Shown here one piece after another: positions 43,528-51,499 of a DNA stretch of 64,000 nt (the first letter of the stretch is position 1; each line of letters starts with the position of its first letter). Below the pieces are notes generated by a model, which was not told the origin of the DNA, did no database searches, and saw only the letters and a list, made by a program, of their open reading frames with translations. The DNA lies in contig CAITNS010000041.1 in NCBI GenBank assembly GCA_903893815.1, positions 62,001-126,000 of the forward strand, given 5' to 3'. Made by a program: the position numbers and the translations under genes. The stretch comes from an uncultured Bacteroidota bacterium. GTDB lineage: Bacteria > Bacteroidota > Bacteroidia > B-17B0 > Aurantibacillaceae.

Positions 43528-44868
43528 ATGAAAAAAATTTACTCTTTAATTTGTTCGCTTTCGATAGGATCTGTTTTGCTGGCTCAAAGCCCCGCTAACA
43601 CCATGTATGAAAGTACAAGTGATTTAATTCCAACAGCAAAAAAAATTCCCACTAAAGGTGGTTTAAAGGTTTCGGCCACAGGTTTTGCTGGCCGTTTTGA
43701 CCCAGCTTATAGTGTTATGACAATAAACGGCGTGCAAGATGCAGAAATTGCAGGAGGCTCAGCTGGAACAAAAGTTGGCGTGTTTGTTACTGGTACTAAT
43801 TGTGATTCTACATTAACTACATGTTTTAGTACTACTAGCAATTATATTACTACCCATAAATTTGGGATGAACTTTGATCCAATTTATAGTATTGCTCATG
43901 ACCAAGTTAATTTTGCTCCACTTTTAACTATGACTGAAACCATGTTTTTAGACACCGTTTGGGTTGGGAATTTTTACCAAAGAGTCACAAACTTTAATGA
44001 TACCTTATTGGTTGAAATTGTTTGGGGCGACTCAACAAACACTGCTGTTTACGCACCTTTTTCGTTTGCAGCACCGAACAATTATATGGGAACGTTTTTA
44101 GGCCCAAAATTTAATACTTCTGCTTTACAGGGCAACACTTCTTTTTTAACAGCTCCTGCATTAAACAAAAAAGTAATTAAATATGTTTTAACGGCTGCTG
44201 ATACAACCTTAACTAACAATACTGGATACATTCCTGTTGTGGTTAATGGCTCGGCTGGTCAAATGATTCCAGCAGGAAGCATCGTATCTGCAGTAGCTAC
44301 ATTTATTCCTGGCCAACCAAATGTACCAGTTGGTGCGGTTGCTTATAATCCTGGTGCGGGAGCTTCCCCTCAAACAACTAATGGTATGGTAGCTAGACTT
44401 TATGTACAAAATAGTCCTGCAACACCGGTAGTAACTCAAAATTGGTTTGATGATGTGGCTGTTGGAAAAAACCACACAGTTTATACTTTTAAAAGAGAGC
44501 GTTATGGAATGACTGGTGCTTTTCCAGGCTTAAGATCTTCATCTAGTCGTGCATATATGATGGATTTTTCTATCACAGTGCCTGTTCCACAATCCCTAAA
44601 AGAAATAGAAAAAATTGGGTTTAGTTTAGGTCAAAACACTCCTAATCCTTATACTAATAATTCAACTATTAAATATGCTTTATTAAAAGACGCTAATTCA
44701 GCTGTTTTTACAGTAGCGGATGTTACAGGACGAATCATTTCTTCAGAAAAAGTTTCTTCAAATACTGGCGCACATACTATTAATTTAGGAGCATATGCTT
44801 CAGGCTTATACTACTATTCGTTAAATGTTGACGGAAACGTTTCAACTAAAAAAATGATTGTAGAATAA
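43528..44868 (+). CDS. secreted protein with T9SS type A sorting domain (paralogue)
   Basis: A 446-residue paralogue of the preceding cargo gene. It shares the MKKIYSL start, a beta-rich central region with the same layout (for example LLVEIVWGDSTNTAVYAPF against LYMWLAWGDTTQTTVWTKV), and a type A sorting domain with GFSLGQNTPNPYTNNSTIKY, FTVADVTGRIISSEKV and STKKMIVE. The central regions have diverged much more than the C-terminal signal. It has its own promoter and terminator. The role is unknown; a tandem pair of related cargoes suggests duplication followed by divergence. Confidence 0.88.
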   Translation: MKKIYSLICSLSIGSVLLAQSPANTMYESTSDLIPTAKKIPTKGGLKVSATGFAGRFDPAYSVMTINGVQDAEIAGGSAGTKVGVFVTGTNCDSTLTTCFSTTSNYITTHKFGMNFDPIYSIAHDQVNFAPLLTMTETMFLDTVWVGNFYQRVTNFNDTLLVEIVWGDSTNTAVYAPFSFAAPNNYMGTFLGPKFNTSALQGNTSFLTAPALNKKVIKYVLTAADTTLTNNTGYIPVVVNGSAGQMIPAGSIVSAVATFIPGQPNVPVGAVAYNPGAGASPQTTNGMVARLYVQNSPATPVVTQNWFDDVAVGKNHTVYTFKRERYGMTGAFPGLRSSSSRAYMMDFSITVPVPQSLKEIEKIGFSLGQNTPNPYTNNSTIKYALLKDANSAVFTVADVTGRIISSEKVSSNTGAHTINLGAYASGLYYYSLNVDGNVSTKKMIVE

Positions 44869-44884
44869 TCTATTCTATGTAAAA

Positions 44885-44924
44885 ACACAAAGCCCGCTCT
44901 ACAAATATAGAGCGGGCTTTGTGT
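44885..44924. terminator. long bidirectional terminator hairpin
   Basis: A perfect 17-bp stem (left arm ACACAAAGCCCGCTCTA) with a six-base loop. The T run is better on the minus strand, so it probably ends the lipoprotein gene as well as the plus-strand cargo gene. Confidence 0.82.
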
Positions 44925-44945
44925 TGTATGATAATTCCTAAATTA

Positions 44946-45362
44946 TTATGGTTGTTTAGTTCCTGTAAAGGTAAAGGAACCTATAGCATTAACAGTTAAA
45001 GAACTACCAAAGGTGAGATTAATATTATTACTATTAGGTAACTTACCATCATAACCGCCGCTTGAGTTTAAAACTAATTGTGAAGCTTGAGTGATTACTT
45101 GACCAGCAGAATCTGTGGTTAAATTCAAATTAACTACTTGACAACTTGTTCGAGTAACCGTTAATGTTCCAGAGATATATGGTTCCAAAGTGGTGATGCC
45201 ACTACCGTGATATGTTCCGTTATTGTTAGAATTAAAACAAGTTACCGTTGGTGTTACAACAGGGTCTGGTTCTGGTGTTTCTTCCTTTTTGTTACAAGCA
45301 ATGACGCTTAAAGAAACTAATGCTATTAATAAGGATTGTTTTAAATTCAATGCTGCTGTCAT
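44946..45362 (-). CDS. small uncharacterised lipoprotein
   Basis: A 138-residue protein with a lipoprotein signal ending LSVIACNK (Cys about residue 23), a Pro/Glu/Val-rich linker (EETPEPDPVVTPTV), and a compact beta domain with two further Cys (about residues 42 and 73). Typical of surface-tethered Bacteroidota lipoproteins of unknown function. It lies just downstream of mfd on the same strand (43 bases), so it may be read from the mfd transcript, and it shares a terminator hairpin with the convergent cargo gene. Confidence 0.72.
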   Translation of the reverse strand: MTAALNLKQSLLIALVSLSVIACNKKEETPEPDPVVTPTVTCFNSNNNGTYHGSGITTLEPYISGTLTVTRTSCQVVNLNLTTDSAGQVITQASQLVLNSSGGYDGKLPNSNNINLTFGSSLTVNAIGSFTFTGTKQP

Positions 45363-45405
45363 AATGATGTTATTTATAATAAAGATAATAAAATTTTCGA
45401 TTCAA

Positions 45406-48400
45406 TTAATCTTCCACTTCTGCTGGTTTAACAATCATACTCGTTATTTTTTCAAACACAACAATCGCTTCGTCTACACTTTTAATGCTTTCGATAGTAA
45501 GCCACAGTTTGTTGTTCTGCTCTTTTAAGGCTGTTTGTTTAGGCGTTTTTTGGGCATAAGATAAAACCGCTTTAAACATGGGAGAATTATAATAGTCACT
45601 GTCTTGCTTACTTAAAAAGTACGCCAACATTTTATTATTTTTCAAGGTAATTTTTTCGAAGCCTAATTTCATGGCAGCCCAACGCATACGAACTACATTA
45701 ATTAGTTCTGATACTTCAATCGGTAATGGTCCAAAACGATCTCTTAAATTATTTTCAAACGTGAGTAGTTCTTCTGTTTTTGTAAAATTATCTAATTCTC
45801 TATAAAGCAATAAACGCTCTGTTAAATTACTCACATATGTATCAGGAATCAATAATTGTAAATCGGTATCAACTACTGTATCCTTTACAAACTGCCGAGA
45901 AAAAACCGATTTATCAGCACTTGCACCTTGTCCGTCATTAACCACATCTTTATACCAATCTTCTTGTTTTAATTCTTCAATGGCTTCATTTAAAATTTTC
46001 ATATAAGTATCAAAACCCATATCGTTTATAAAACCACTTTGCTCGCCACCTAATAAATTACCGGCTCCACGAATATCTAAATCGCGCATAGCAATTTGAA
46101 AGCCACTTCCTAAATCACTAAACTCAACAATCGCCGTTAATCGTTTTCTGGCCTCTGTGGTTAAACTAACAAAGGGCGGCGTTAATAAATAACAGAATGC
46201 TTTTTTATTGCTCCGCCCTACTCGTCCGCGCATTTGGTGCAAATCACTTAATCCAAAATTTTGAGAATCATTAATAATAATTGTATTGGCATTACTGATA
46301 TCTAAACCCGATTCGATAATTGTAGTGGCAACTAAAACATCAAACTCTCCTTCAATAAAACTGAACATAACATCTTCTAATTTATCGCCCTCCATTTGCC
46401 CATGCCCCACTGCTACTCTCGCGTTTGGCACTAAACGCTGAATAATACCGGCAACATCTTGAATGTTTTGTACTTTATTGTGCACAAAATATACTTGTCC
46501 GCCGCGACTTAACTCATAAGAAATAGCATCTCTGATAGCTTCTTCACTGAACGAAATTAATTCGGTTTGCACCGGATAACGATTTGCGGGAGGTGTTGAT
46601 ATGACTGATAAATCACGAGCGCCCATTAAACTAAATTGTAACGTTCTGGGTATTGGTGTTGCTGTTAGTGTTAATGTGTCAACTGTGGTTTTAAATGTTT
46701 TTAATTTATCTTTTATGCCTACTCCAAATTTTTGTTCTTCATCAATAATAAGTAAGCCTAAATCTTTAAACTTAACATCTTTCCCAACTATTTTATGTGT
46801 ACCAATTAAAATATCAATTTTACCCTCGGTGGTGTTTGCGATAATTTCCTTTACTTCTTTAGCACTTCTAAAGCGATTGATGTAACTAATATTACAAGGC
46901 AAATCTTTCATTCGCTCTTTAAACGTTTTATAATGCTGGTATGCTAAAATAGTTGTTGGAACTAAAATTGCCACTTGCTTACTGTCGCATACTGCTTTAA
47001 ATGCCGCACGAATGGCTATCTCTGTTTTACCAAAACCTACATCGCCACACACTAACCTATCCATAGGATGAGGGCGTTCCATGTCGCGCTTTACATCGGC
47101 AGTAACTTTTATTTGATCGGGTGTATCTTCATAAATAAAAGACGCCTCCAACTCATGTTGCAAATAATTATCTAAAGGAAAACGATGACCCGGTTGCGCT
47201 TTACGCTTGGCATATAATTTTATTAAATCATAAGCAACCTCCTTAACGTTTTTCTTAGTTTTTTGTTTTAAAGTGCTCCAGGTAGTTGACCCAATTTTAT
47301 CAATACGGGGCACGTTACCTTCTTTTCCGGTATACTTGCTAATGCGGTGTAAGCTATGAATGCTCACATACAAAAAGTCGTTGTCTTTATAAACTAACTT
47401 AACAGCCTCTTGTAATTTACCGTTAGCATTAATTTTTACTAAACCTCCAAAACGCCCGATACCATGATCGATGTGAGTTACAAAATCACCGGGATTAAGC
47501 GATAAAATTTCTTTTAAGGTTAATGATTCAGCGGTTTTGTAACGCGTTTCTTTTAAATGAAAACGATGGTAACGTTCAAAAATTTGATGATCGGTATAAC
47601 AAGCAATTTTTAAATCATGATCAATAAATCCTTCATGGATATTAATGTTAACGTGTTCAATTAAACTGTCTGCCGTGCGATGTTCTTTAGATAATAAATC
47701 ATTAAAAATCGTGTGTAATCGTTCTGCTTGTTTTGTATTATCGGTTGTTAAATAATTTTTATATCCTTTTGTTTTATTGGCTTTCAGATCATTAATCAAC
47801 ATGTCAAAGTTTTTATTAAACTGAGGTTGCACACTTTGATTAAATGAAACTTCCTGCGAAGCAATGTGTTTATTTAAACCATATTCAATAATTGTAAATG
47901 GTTTAATAAGCGATAAAAAATCTTCGCCCTGCACATATAATTCGTTTGGTGGCAAATGTTCTATCGTGCCTGATAATAAAGAAAATGCTTTTTCTGTTTT
48001 TTCAAAAAGCTTGTCAATTGTGTCTTTTGAAAACAATACATCATCAAAACATAATACGGTTTCTTCTGAAATATAATCAACTATTGATTTACGAATTTCG
48101 ATTACCTGATTGGATTGTATATCGGGAATAATAGTTACAAAATCATAATTATGATTAGATAACTGCGTCGCTGGGTCAAATGTTTTAATGGCATCTACAT
48201 CATTACCAAACAACTCAATACGATATGGTAATTCATGTGCAAACGAAAACACATCCACAATACCACCACGAATAGCGTATTGACCAGGCTCCGCTACAAA
48301 ATCACATAACTCAAAATCGTAACTCAATAAAAATTCCTGAATAAAATCAATGCTTAATTTTTCACCTTTTTTTATGATTAACGTATTTTTACTTAAGCTT

Positions 48401-48783
48401 GTTTTTGAGGCAACTTTTTCAGCCAAAGCGGCTGCATAAGTAACTACAATACCCGAATAATTATCTTTACTTAGTTGGCTAAGTGTTTCTGCTCTTTCTT
48501 GAACAGAAGCATTGCTTGTTTTTTCTTCTTTGTAAGGAACTTTATAACTCTCCGGAAAATAATGAATGTGTTTTTCGGGAAGCAGTGCTTGTAAATCATT
48601 TAAGATGTAGGCCGCTTTTTCCTTGTCGTTACAAACAATAAAAAAATTGGAAGAGGTGTTTTGAAATAAATCATTTACCAAAAAGGCAAAAGAACTCCCG
48701 CGCAAACCCGAGATAAATACATTTGTATTAAGGTTTACTTGCTTTTGTTTTAACTCTCCCCAAAACTTACCGTTCCACCACAT
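45406..48783 (-). CDS. mfd: transcription-repair coupling factor Mfd
   Basis: A 1125-residue protein with the complete Mfd plan. The UvrB-homologous N-terminal part (to about 340) includes YAIRGGIVDVFSF. The RNA-polymerase-interacting domain (about 400-480) carries PGDFVTHIDHGIGRFGG. The helicase follows, with Walker A GDVGFGKTEIA, the DEEQ box IIDEEQKFGVG and motif TLTATPIPRTL. The translocation/TRG region has MRGRVGRS and the C-terminal domain follows. Mfd removes RNA polymerase stalled at DNA damage and recruits UvrA. A TATTTTTG box ends eight bases before the ATG. Length and motifs are normal. Confidence 0.97.
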   Translation of the reverse strand: MWWNGKFWGELKQKQVNLNTNVFISGLRGSSFAFLVNDLFQNTSSNFFIVCNDKEKAAYILNDLQALLPEKHIHYFPESYKVPYKEEKTSNASVQERAETLSQLSKDNYSGIVVTYAAALAEKVASKTSLSKNTLIIKKGEKLSIDFIQEFLLSYDFELCDFVAEPGQYAIRGGIVDVFSFAHELPYRIELFGNDVDAIKTFDPATQLSNHNYDFVTIIPDIQSNQVIEIRKSIVDYISEETVLCFDDVLFSKDTIDKLFEKTEKAFSLLSGTIEHLPPNELYVQGEDFLSLIKPFTIIEYGLNKHIASQEVSFNQSVQPQFNKNFDMLINDLKANKTKGYKNYLTTDNTKQAERLHTIFNDLLSKEHRTADSLIEHVNINIHEGFIDHDLKIACYTDHQIFERYHRFHLKETRYKTAESLTLKEILSLNPGDFVTHIDHGIGRFGGLVKINANGKLQEAVKLVYKDNDFLYVSIHSLHRISKYTGKEGNVPRIDKIGSTTWSTLKQKTKKNVKEVAYDLIKLYAKRKAQPGHRFPLDNYLQHELEASFIYEDTPDQIKVTADVKRDMERPHPMDRLVCGDVGFGKTEIAIRAAFKAVCDSKQVAILVPTTILAYQHYKTFKERMKDLPCNISYINRFRSAKEVKEIIANTTEGKIDILIGTHKIVGKDVKFKDLGLLIIDEEQKFGVGIKDKLKTFKTTVDTLTLTATPIPRTLQFSLMGARDLSVISTPPANRYPVQTELISFSEEAIRDAISYELSRGGQVYFVHNKVQNIQDVAGIIQRLVPNARVAVGHGQMEGDKLEDVMFSFIEGEFDVLVATTIIESGLDISNANTIIINDSQNFGLSDLHQMRGRVGRSNKKAFCYLLTPPFVSLTTEARKRLTAIVEFSDLGSGFQIAMRDLDIRGAGNLLGGEQSGFINDMGFDTYMKILNEAIEELKQEDWYKDVVNDGQGASADKSVFSRQFVKDTVVDTDLQLLIPDTYVSNLTERLLLYRELDNFTKTEELLTFENNLRDRFGPLPIEVSELINVVRMRWAAMKLGFEKITLKNNKMLAYFLSKQDSDYYNSPMFKAVLSYAQKTPKQTALKEQNNKLWLTIESIKSVDEAIVVFEKITSMIVKPAEVED

Positions 48784-48791
48784 TTATAAAA

Positions 48792-48799
48792 CAAAAATA
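48792..48799 (-). promoter_or_regulatory. -7 promoter element of mfd
   Basis: Minus-strand TATTTTTG, an exact TAnnTTTG match, eight bases before the start codon, again predicting a very short leader. Confidence 0.45.
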
Positions 48800-48861
48800 A
48801 GGAACAATAATGTAATATTTCTCTTTTTTTAAGTCTTAATTTTTTATTGTAATTTTACTTT

Positions 48862-49893
48862 ATGCAAAAAATCTTTATTCTATTTTTACTTTTTATTAGC
48901 TTCGCTATAACATCAAAAGCTCAGTTTAAAAAAATTAACGCCTTATTTTTAGGAAATAGTTATACATACGTTAATAATTTACCACAACTTATAAAAGACA
49001 TTGCTTTAGCAAATGGTGATACTTTGCTTTTTGATAGTAATTGTCCTGGCGGACATACGTTTAATAACCATTTTAATAATGCGACTAGTATTTCAAAAAT
49101 AAATTCACAAGCTTGGGATTGTGTTGTTTTACAAGCACAAAGTCAGGAACCGTCTTTTTCGCCGGCCCAGGTTGAAGCACAAACATTACCTTATGCGATT
49201 AAATTAGATAGTATCATTAAACACAATAATATATGCGCAGAAACTGTGTTTTTTGAAACATGGGGAAGAAAAAACGGTGATGCGTCAAACTGTGCGGCAT
49301 ATCCGCCAATTTGTACTTACATAGGTATGCAAAACAGATTAAGATCTTCGTATAAGTTATTTGCTGATACAACTCAAAGTATAATGTCACCGGCAGGCGA
49401 AGCTTGGAGAAAATCCATTGCACAAAATCCAAGTTTAGAGTTATATAGTTCCGATCAAAGTCACCCTGCATTAGAAGGCTCTTATTTAACCGCTTGCGTG
49501 TTTTACGAAACCATATTTCACAAAAGTGTATTAACCAATACTTATACAGCAGGCGTTTCTTCCATTAACGTAAGCTTTCTACAACAAATAGCACACGATG
49601 TGGTGAATGATAGTTTGTTGGTTTGGAATATTGGGAAATATAACACTTGCAACACAACAAATATTAATTATATTTCTACAAATAAAAACATCACTTTATA
49701 CCCGAATCCAGCACAAAATATGTTATACACTAACTCCAATGGTGTATACAAAATTTACGATGTACTTGGTAACATCTGCTTATCTGGAAATAAAAGCAAC
49801 TCTATCAATATTGAATCTTTAAAAAGTGGCGTTTATTTTATAGAATTATCTTGTTTAAATTCAACTAAGAAAATAAAGTTTGTGAAGGAGTAA
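48862..49893 (+). CDS. SGNH-hydrolase-like secreted protein with T9SS type A sorting domain
   Basis: A 343-residue protein with a signal peptide (to about residue 20) and an SGNH/GDSL-like hydrolase domain: block I LFLGNSYTYVNNLP (Ser nucleophile in GNSY), WDCVVLQAQSQEP, and block V SSDQSHPALEGSYL with the catalytic Asp/His pair. A C-terminal type A sorting domain follows (about 270-343; ITLYPNPAQNMLYTNSNG, LKSGVYFIELS). It likely cleaves ester bonds on polysaccharides or lipids outside the cell; the substrate is unknown. It is divergent from mfd and followed by a cluster of palindromes. Confidence 0.86.
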   Translation: MQKIFILFLLFISFAITSKAQFKKINALFLGNSYTYVNNLPQLIKDIALANGDTLLFDSNCPGGHTFNNHFNNATSISKINSQAWDCVVLQAQSQEPSFSPAQVEAQTLPYAIKLDSIIKHNNICAETVFFETWGRKNGDASNCAAYPPICTYIGMQNRLRSSYKLFADTTQSIMSPAGEAWRKSIAQNPSLELYSSDQSHPALEGSYLTACVFYETIFHKSVLTNTYTAGVSSINVSFLQQIAHDVVNDSLLVWNIGKYNTCNTTNINYISTNKNITLYPNPAQNMLYTNSNGVYKIYDVLGNICLSGNKSNSINIESLKSGVYFIELSCLNSTKKIKFVKE

Positions 49894-49992
49894 AATCTTT
49901 AAGGTACCAAATTGGCACCTTAAAGATTATTACTAGAAATTAGATTGGTGGTCGCAAATTGCGACCACCTTTTTTTTGCTACAATTTGTAGC
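49894..49992. repeat. three palindromes with a CAAATTG-type core upstream of the ORF6N gene
   Basis: IR1, 49894-49928: 17-bp arms with one mismatch around CCAAATTGG (left arm AATCTTTAAGGTACCAA). IR2, 49947-49969: perfect 11-bp arms GGTGGTCGCAA/TTGCGACCACC with eight T after it, able to act as a terminator for the SGNH gene. IR3, 49978-49992: GCTACAA-T-TTGTAGC. All have one central base, and CAAATTG (or its complement) at the centre with different outer arms. Confidence 0.82.
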
Positions 49993-50014
49993 CATCAGCT
50001 GCTATAAAATAATT

Positions 50015-50022
50015 TACTTTTG
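50015..50022 (+). promoter_or_regulatory. -7 promoter element of the ORF6N gene
   Basis: TACTTTTG, an exact TAnnTTTG match, 22 bases before the ATG at 50045. The nearest TTTG (49985-49988) lies inside palindrome IR3 with a rather long 26-base spacer, so IR3 could overlap the promoter. Confidence 0.5.
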
Positions 50023-50044
50023 TCTTCAGAAAACTAATTATTTT

Positions 50045-50572
50045 ATGGAGAAAGCTACTTTAACAACCTTGCCTGACGAGGTTTTACTGAACAAAATTTA
50101 CATGATACGCAATCAAAAAGTAATGCTAGATAGCGATTTAGCAGAATTATATGGCGTTGAAACTAAACAACTGAAAAGACAAGTCAATAGAAATATTGAA
50201 CGCTTTCCTGTCGATTTTATGTTTGAATTAACTAAACAAGAAGCAGAAATTTCAAGGTGCCAAATTGGCACCTTGAAACAAGGAGAAAATATAAAATATT
50301 TACCTTATGTTTTTACCGAACATGGTGTATTAATGCTTTCCTCTGTTTTAAACAGCCCAAAAGCCATACAAGTTAATATACAAATTATGCGAGTGTTTAC
50401 GCATATAAGACAATCATTAGCCGATAATGCAGAGTTACGGCTTCTTATTGAAGAACTGCGAAAGAAAACAGACAACAATACAAAAAACATTGAAGTTGTA
50501 TTTCAATACTTTGATGAATTATTGGATAAGAAAGAGAAAGTAAAACCAAGAAATAAAATTGGGAAGAAATAG
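50045..50572 (+). CDS. ORF6N domain DNA-binding protein
   Basis: A 175-residue protein. The N-terminal ORF6N domain (about residues 8-100) includes LLNKIYMIRNQKVMLDSDLA, ELYGVETKQLKRQVNRNIER, FPVDFMFELTK and YLPYVFTEHGVLMLSSVL. A charged helical, probably coiled-coil tail follows (about 115-165). ORF6N/KilA-N proteins are thought to bind DNA and occur in phages and scattered over Bacteroidota genomes. The ATG at 50045 is chosen because the frame upstream crosses the promoter and IR3. A perfect 29-base palindrome lies inside the gene at the RCQIGTL codons (50250-50278), and others flank it. Whether it is an autoregulator is unknown. Confidence 0.87.
   Translation: MEKATLTTLPDEVLLNKIYMIRNQKVMLDSDLAELYGVETKQLKRQVNRNIERFPVDFMFELTKQEAEISRCQIGTLKQGENIKYLPYVFTEHGVLMLSSVLNSPKAIQVNIQIMRVFTHIRQSLADNAELRLLIEELRKKTDNNTKNIEVVFQYFDELLDKKEKVKPRNKIGKK
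50250..50278. repeat. perfect 29-base palindrome inside the ORF6N gene
   Basis: Arms TTTCAAGGTGCCAA and TTGGCACCTTGAAA around a central A. Its inner CCAAATTGG and part of the arms match IR1 upstream. It encodes SRCQIGTLK within the domain. Confidence 0.9.
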
Positions 50573-50584
50573 TTTATAATTTTG

Positions 50585-50622
50585 ATTATACAAATCAAAT
50601 TTAAAAATTTGATTTGTATAAT
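50585..50622. repeat. perfect AT-rich palindrome after the ORF6N gene
   Basis: 18-bp perfect arms (left arm ATTATACAAATCAAATTT) with a two-base centre, 12 bases after the ORF6N stop and 18 bases before the FISUMP gene. It could be an RNA hairpin, a protein-binding site or a recombination site. Confidence 0.8.
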
Positions 50623-50639
50623 TCTTTAAACCCGTTTTT

Positions 50640-51350
50640 ATGAAAAATAAGTCGATAATTTTAAGTTCAATTTTATTAAGTCTTGCTGTTTGCACAACTT
50701 CATTTACTTTTTTTAAAACAAATAAGAATGAAGTAAGCTCAATTATTAAAAAAGAAATTATAGATGAAGTTAAAATTGGCAAACAAGTTTGGATGTCAAA
50801 AAACTTAGAGGTAACCGCTTTTAGTAATGGCGAAATAATTGAAGAGGCAAAAGACTCAAAGGCTTGGCGTAACGCTGGTAAAGAAGGTCGTCCCGCTTGG
50901 TGTTATTATATGTTTAAAGAAGAAAACGGAAAAGTGTATGGCAAAATTTATAATTGGTTTGCTGTTAATGACCCTAGAGGATTAGCACCAAAAGGATGGC
51001 GCGTTCCGAGTATTGCAGATTGGGAGACATTAGTTGAGGCCTTGGGGGAAGAATCTGTAGCAGCACCAAAAATGAAAAGCACTTATGATTGGGGCGGAAA
51101 TACTAACGGAGACAACTCAAGCGGGTTTAATGGATTACCAGGGGGATATCAAAATGACGCCGCAGGTTTTTACTCAAACATGCACGCTGATGCTTTCTGG
51201 TGGACGTCAACAGAGTCAAACGATAAAATGGCGTGTTATTTTGATATAGCACACACTAATAAAATATATTACAATAGCACAACTAGTAAATACAAAAACA
51301 GCCATGCAAAAAAACTTGCAGGCTTGTATGTTAGATGTGTTAAAAATTAA
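50640..51350 (+). CDS. FISUMP-domain protein
   Basis: A 236-residue protein with an N-terminal hydrophobic signal or anchor (about residues 5-22) and the Fibrobacter succinogenes major paralogous (FISUMP) domain: KIGKQVWMSKNLEVTAFSNG, GKIYNWFAVNDPRGLAPKGW, RVPSIADWETLVEALG, FNGLPGGYQ, FWWTSTESND and LYVRCVKN. These domains occur on exported Bacteroidota and Fibrobacter surface proteins and have no known biochemical role. Its start lies 18 bases after the large AT-rich palindrome that follows the ORF6N gene. Confidence 0.88.
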   Translation: MKNKSIILSSILLSLAVCTTSFTFFKTNKNEVSSIIKKEIIDEVKIGKQVWMSKNLEVTAFSNGEIIEEAKDSKAWRNAGKEGRPAWCYYMFKEENGKVYGKIYNWFAVNDPRGLAPKGWRVPSIADWETLVEALGEESVAAPKMKSTYDWGGNTNGDNSSGFNGLPGGYQNDAAGFYSNMHADAFWWTSTESNDKMACYFDIAHTNKIYYNSTTSKYKNSHAKKLAGLYVRCVKN

Positions 51351-51370
51351 ACGAAAAATAAAATCTTAAA

Positions 51371-51401
51371 AAAACCGTAGCTCATCACTATGGTTTTTTT
51401 T
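51371..51401 (+). terminator. terminator after the FISUMP gene
   Basis: Stem AACCGTAG with CTATGGTT (one G-T pair), a 7-base loop and a run of T. Confidence 0.75.
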
Positions 51402-51406
51402 GTTAC

Positions 51407-51495
51407 TCGTCATCGCGAGGTACGAAGCGATCTCAAACACAGCTAAACTTTGTGTGAGATTGCTTCTCACGCTGACGCGTGATCGCAATGACGGG
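51407..51495. repeat. inverted-repeat intergenic element
   Basis: Begins CGTCATCGCGAGGTACGAAG (51408-51427) and ends TCGCAATGACG; its outer ends are inverted copies with one mismatch. Inner inverted pairs such as GCGATCTC/GAGATTGC allow a long hairpin. The GC content is higher than in surrounding DNA. Elements starting CGTCATTGCGAGG are, from memory, common dispersed repeats in Bacteroidota. Confidence 0.72.
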
Positions 51496-51499
51496 AGCA

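Noticed and set aside
49976-50044. N-terminal extension of the ORF6N protein
   Set aside because: It would include palindrome IR3 and the -7 box; the domain starts after the ATG at 50045.
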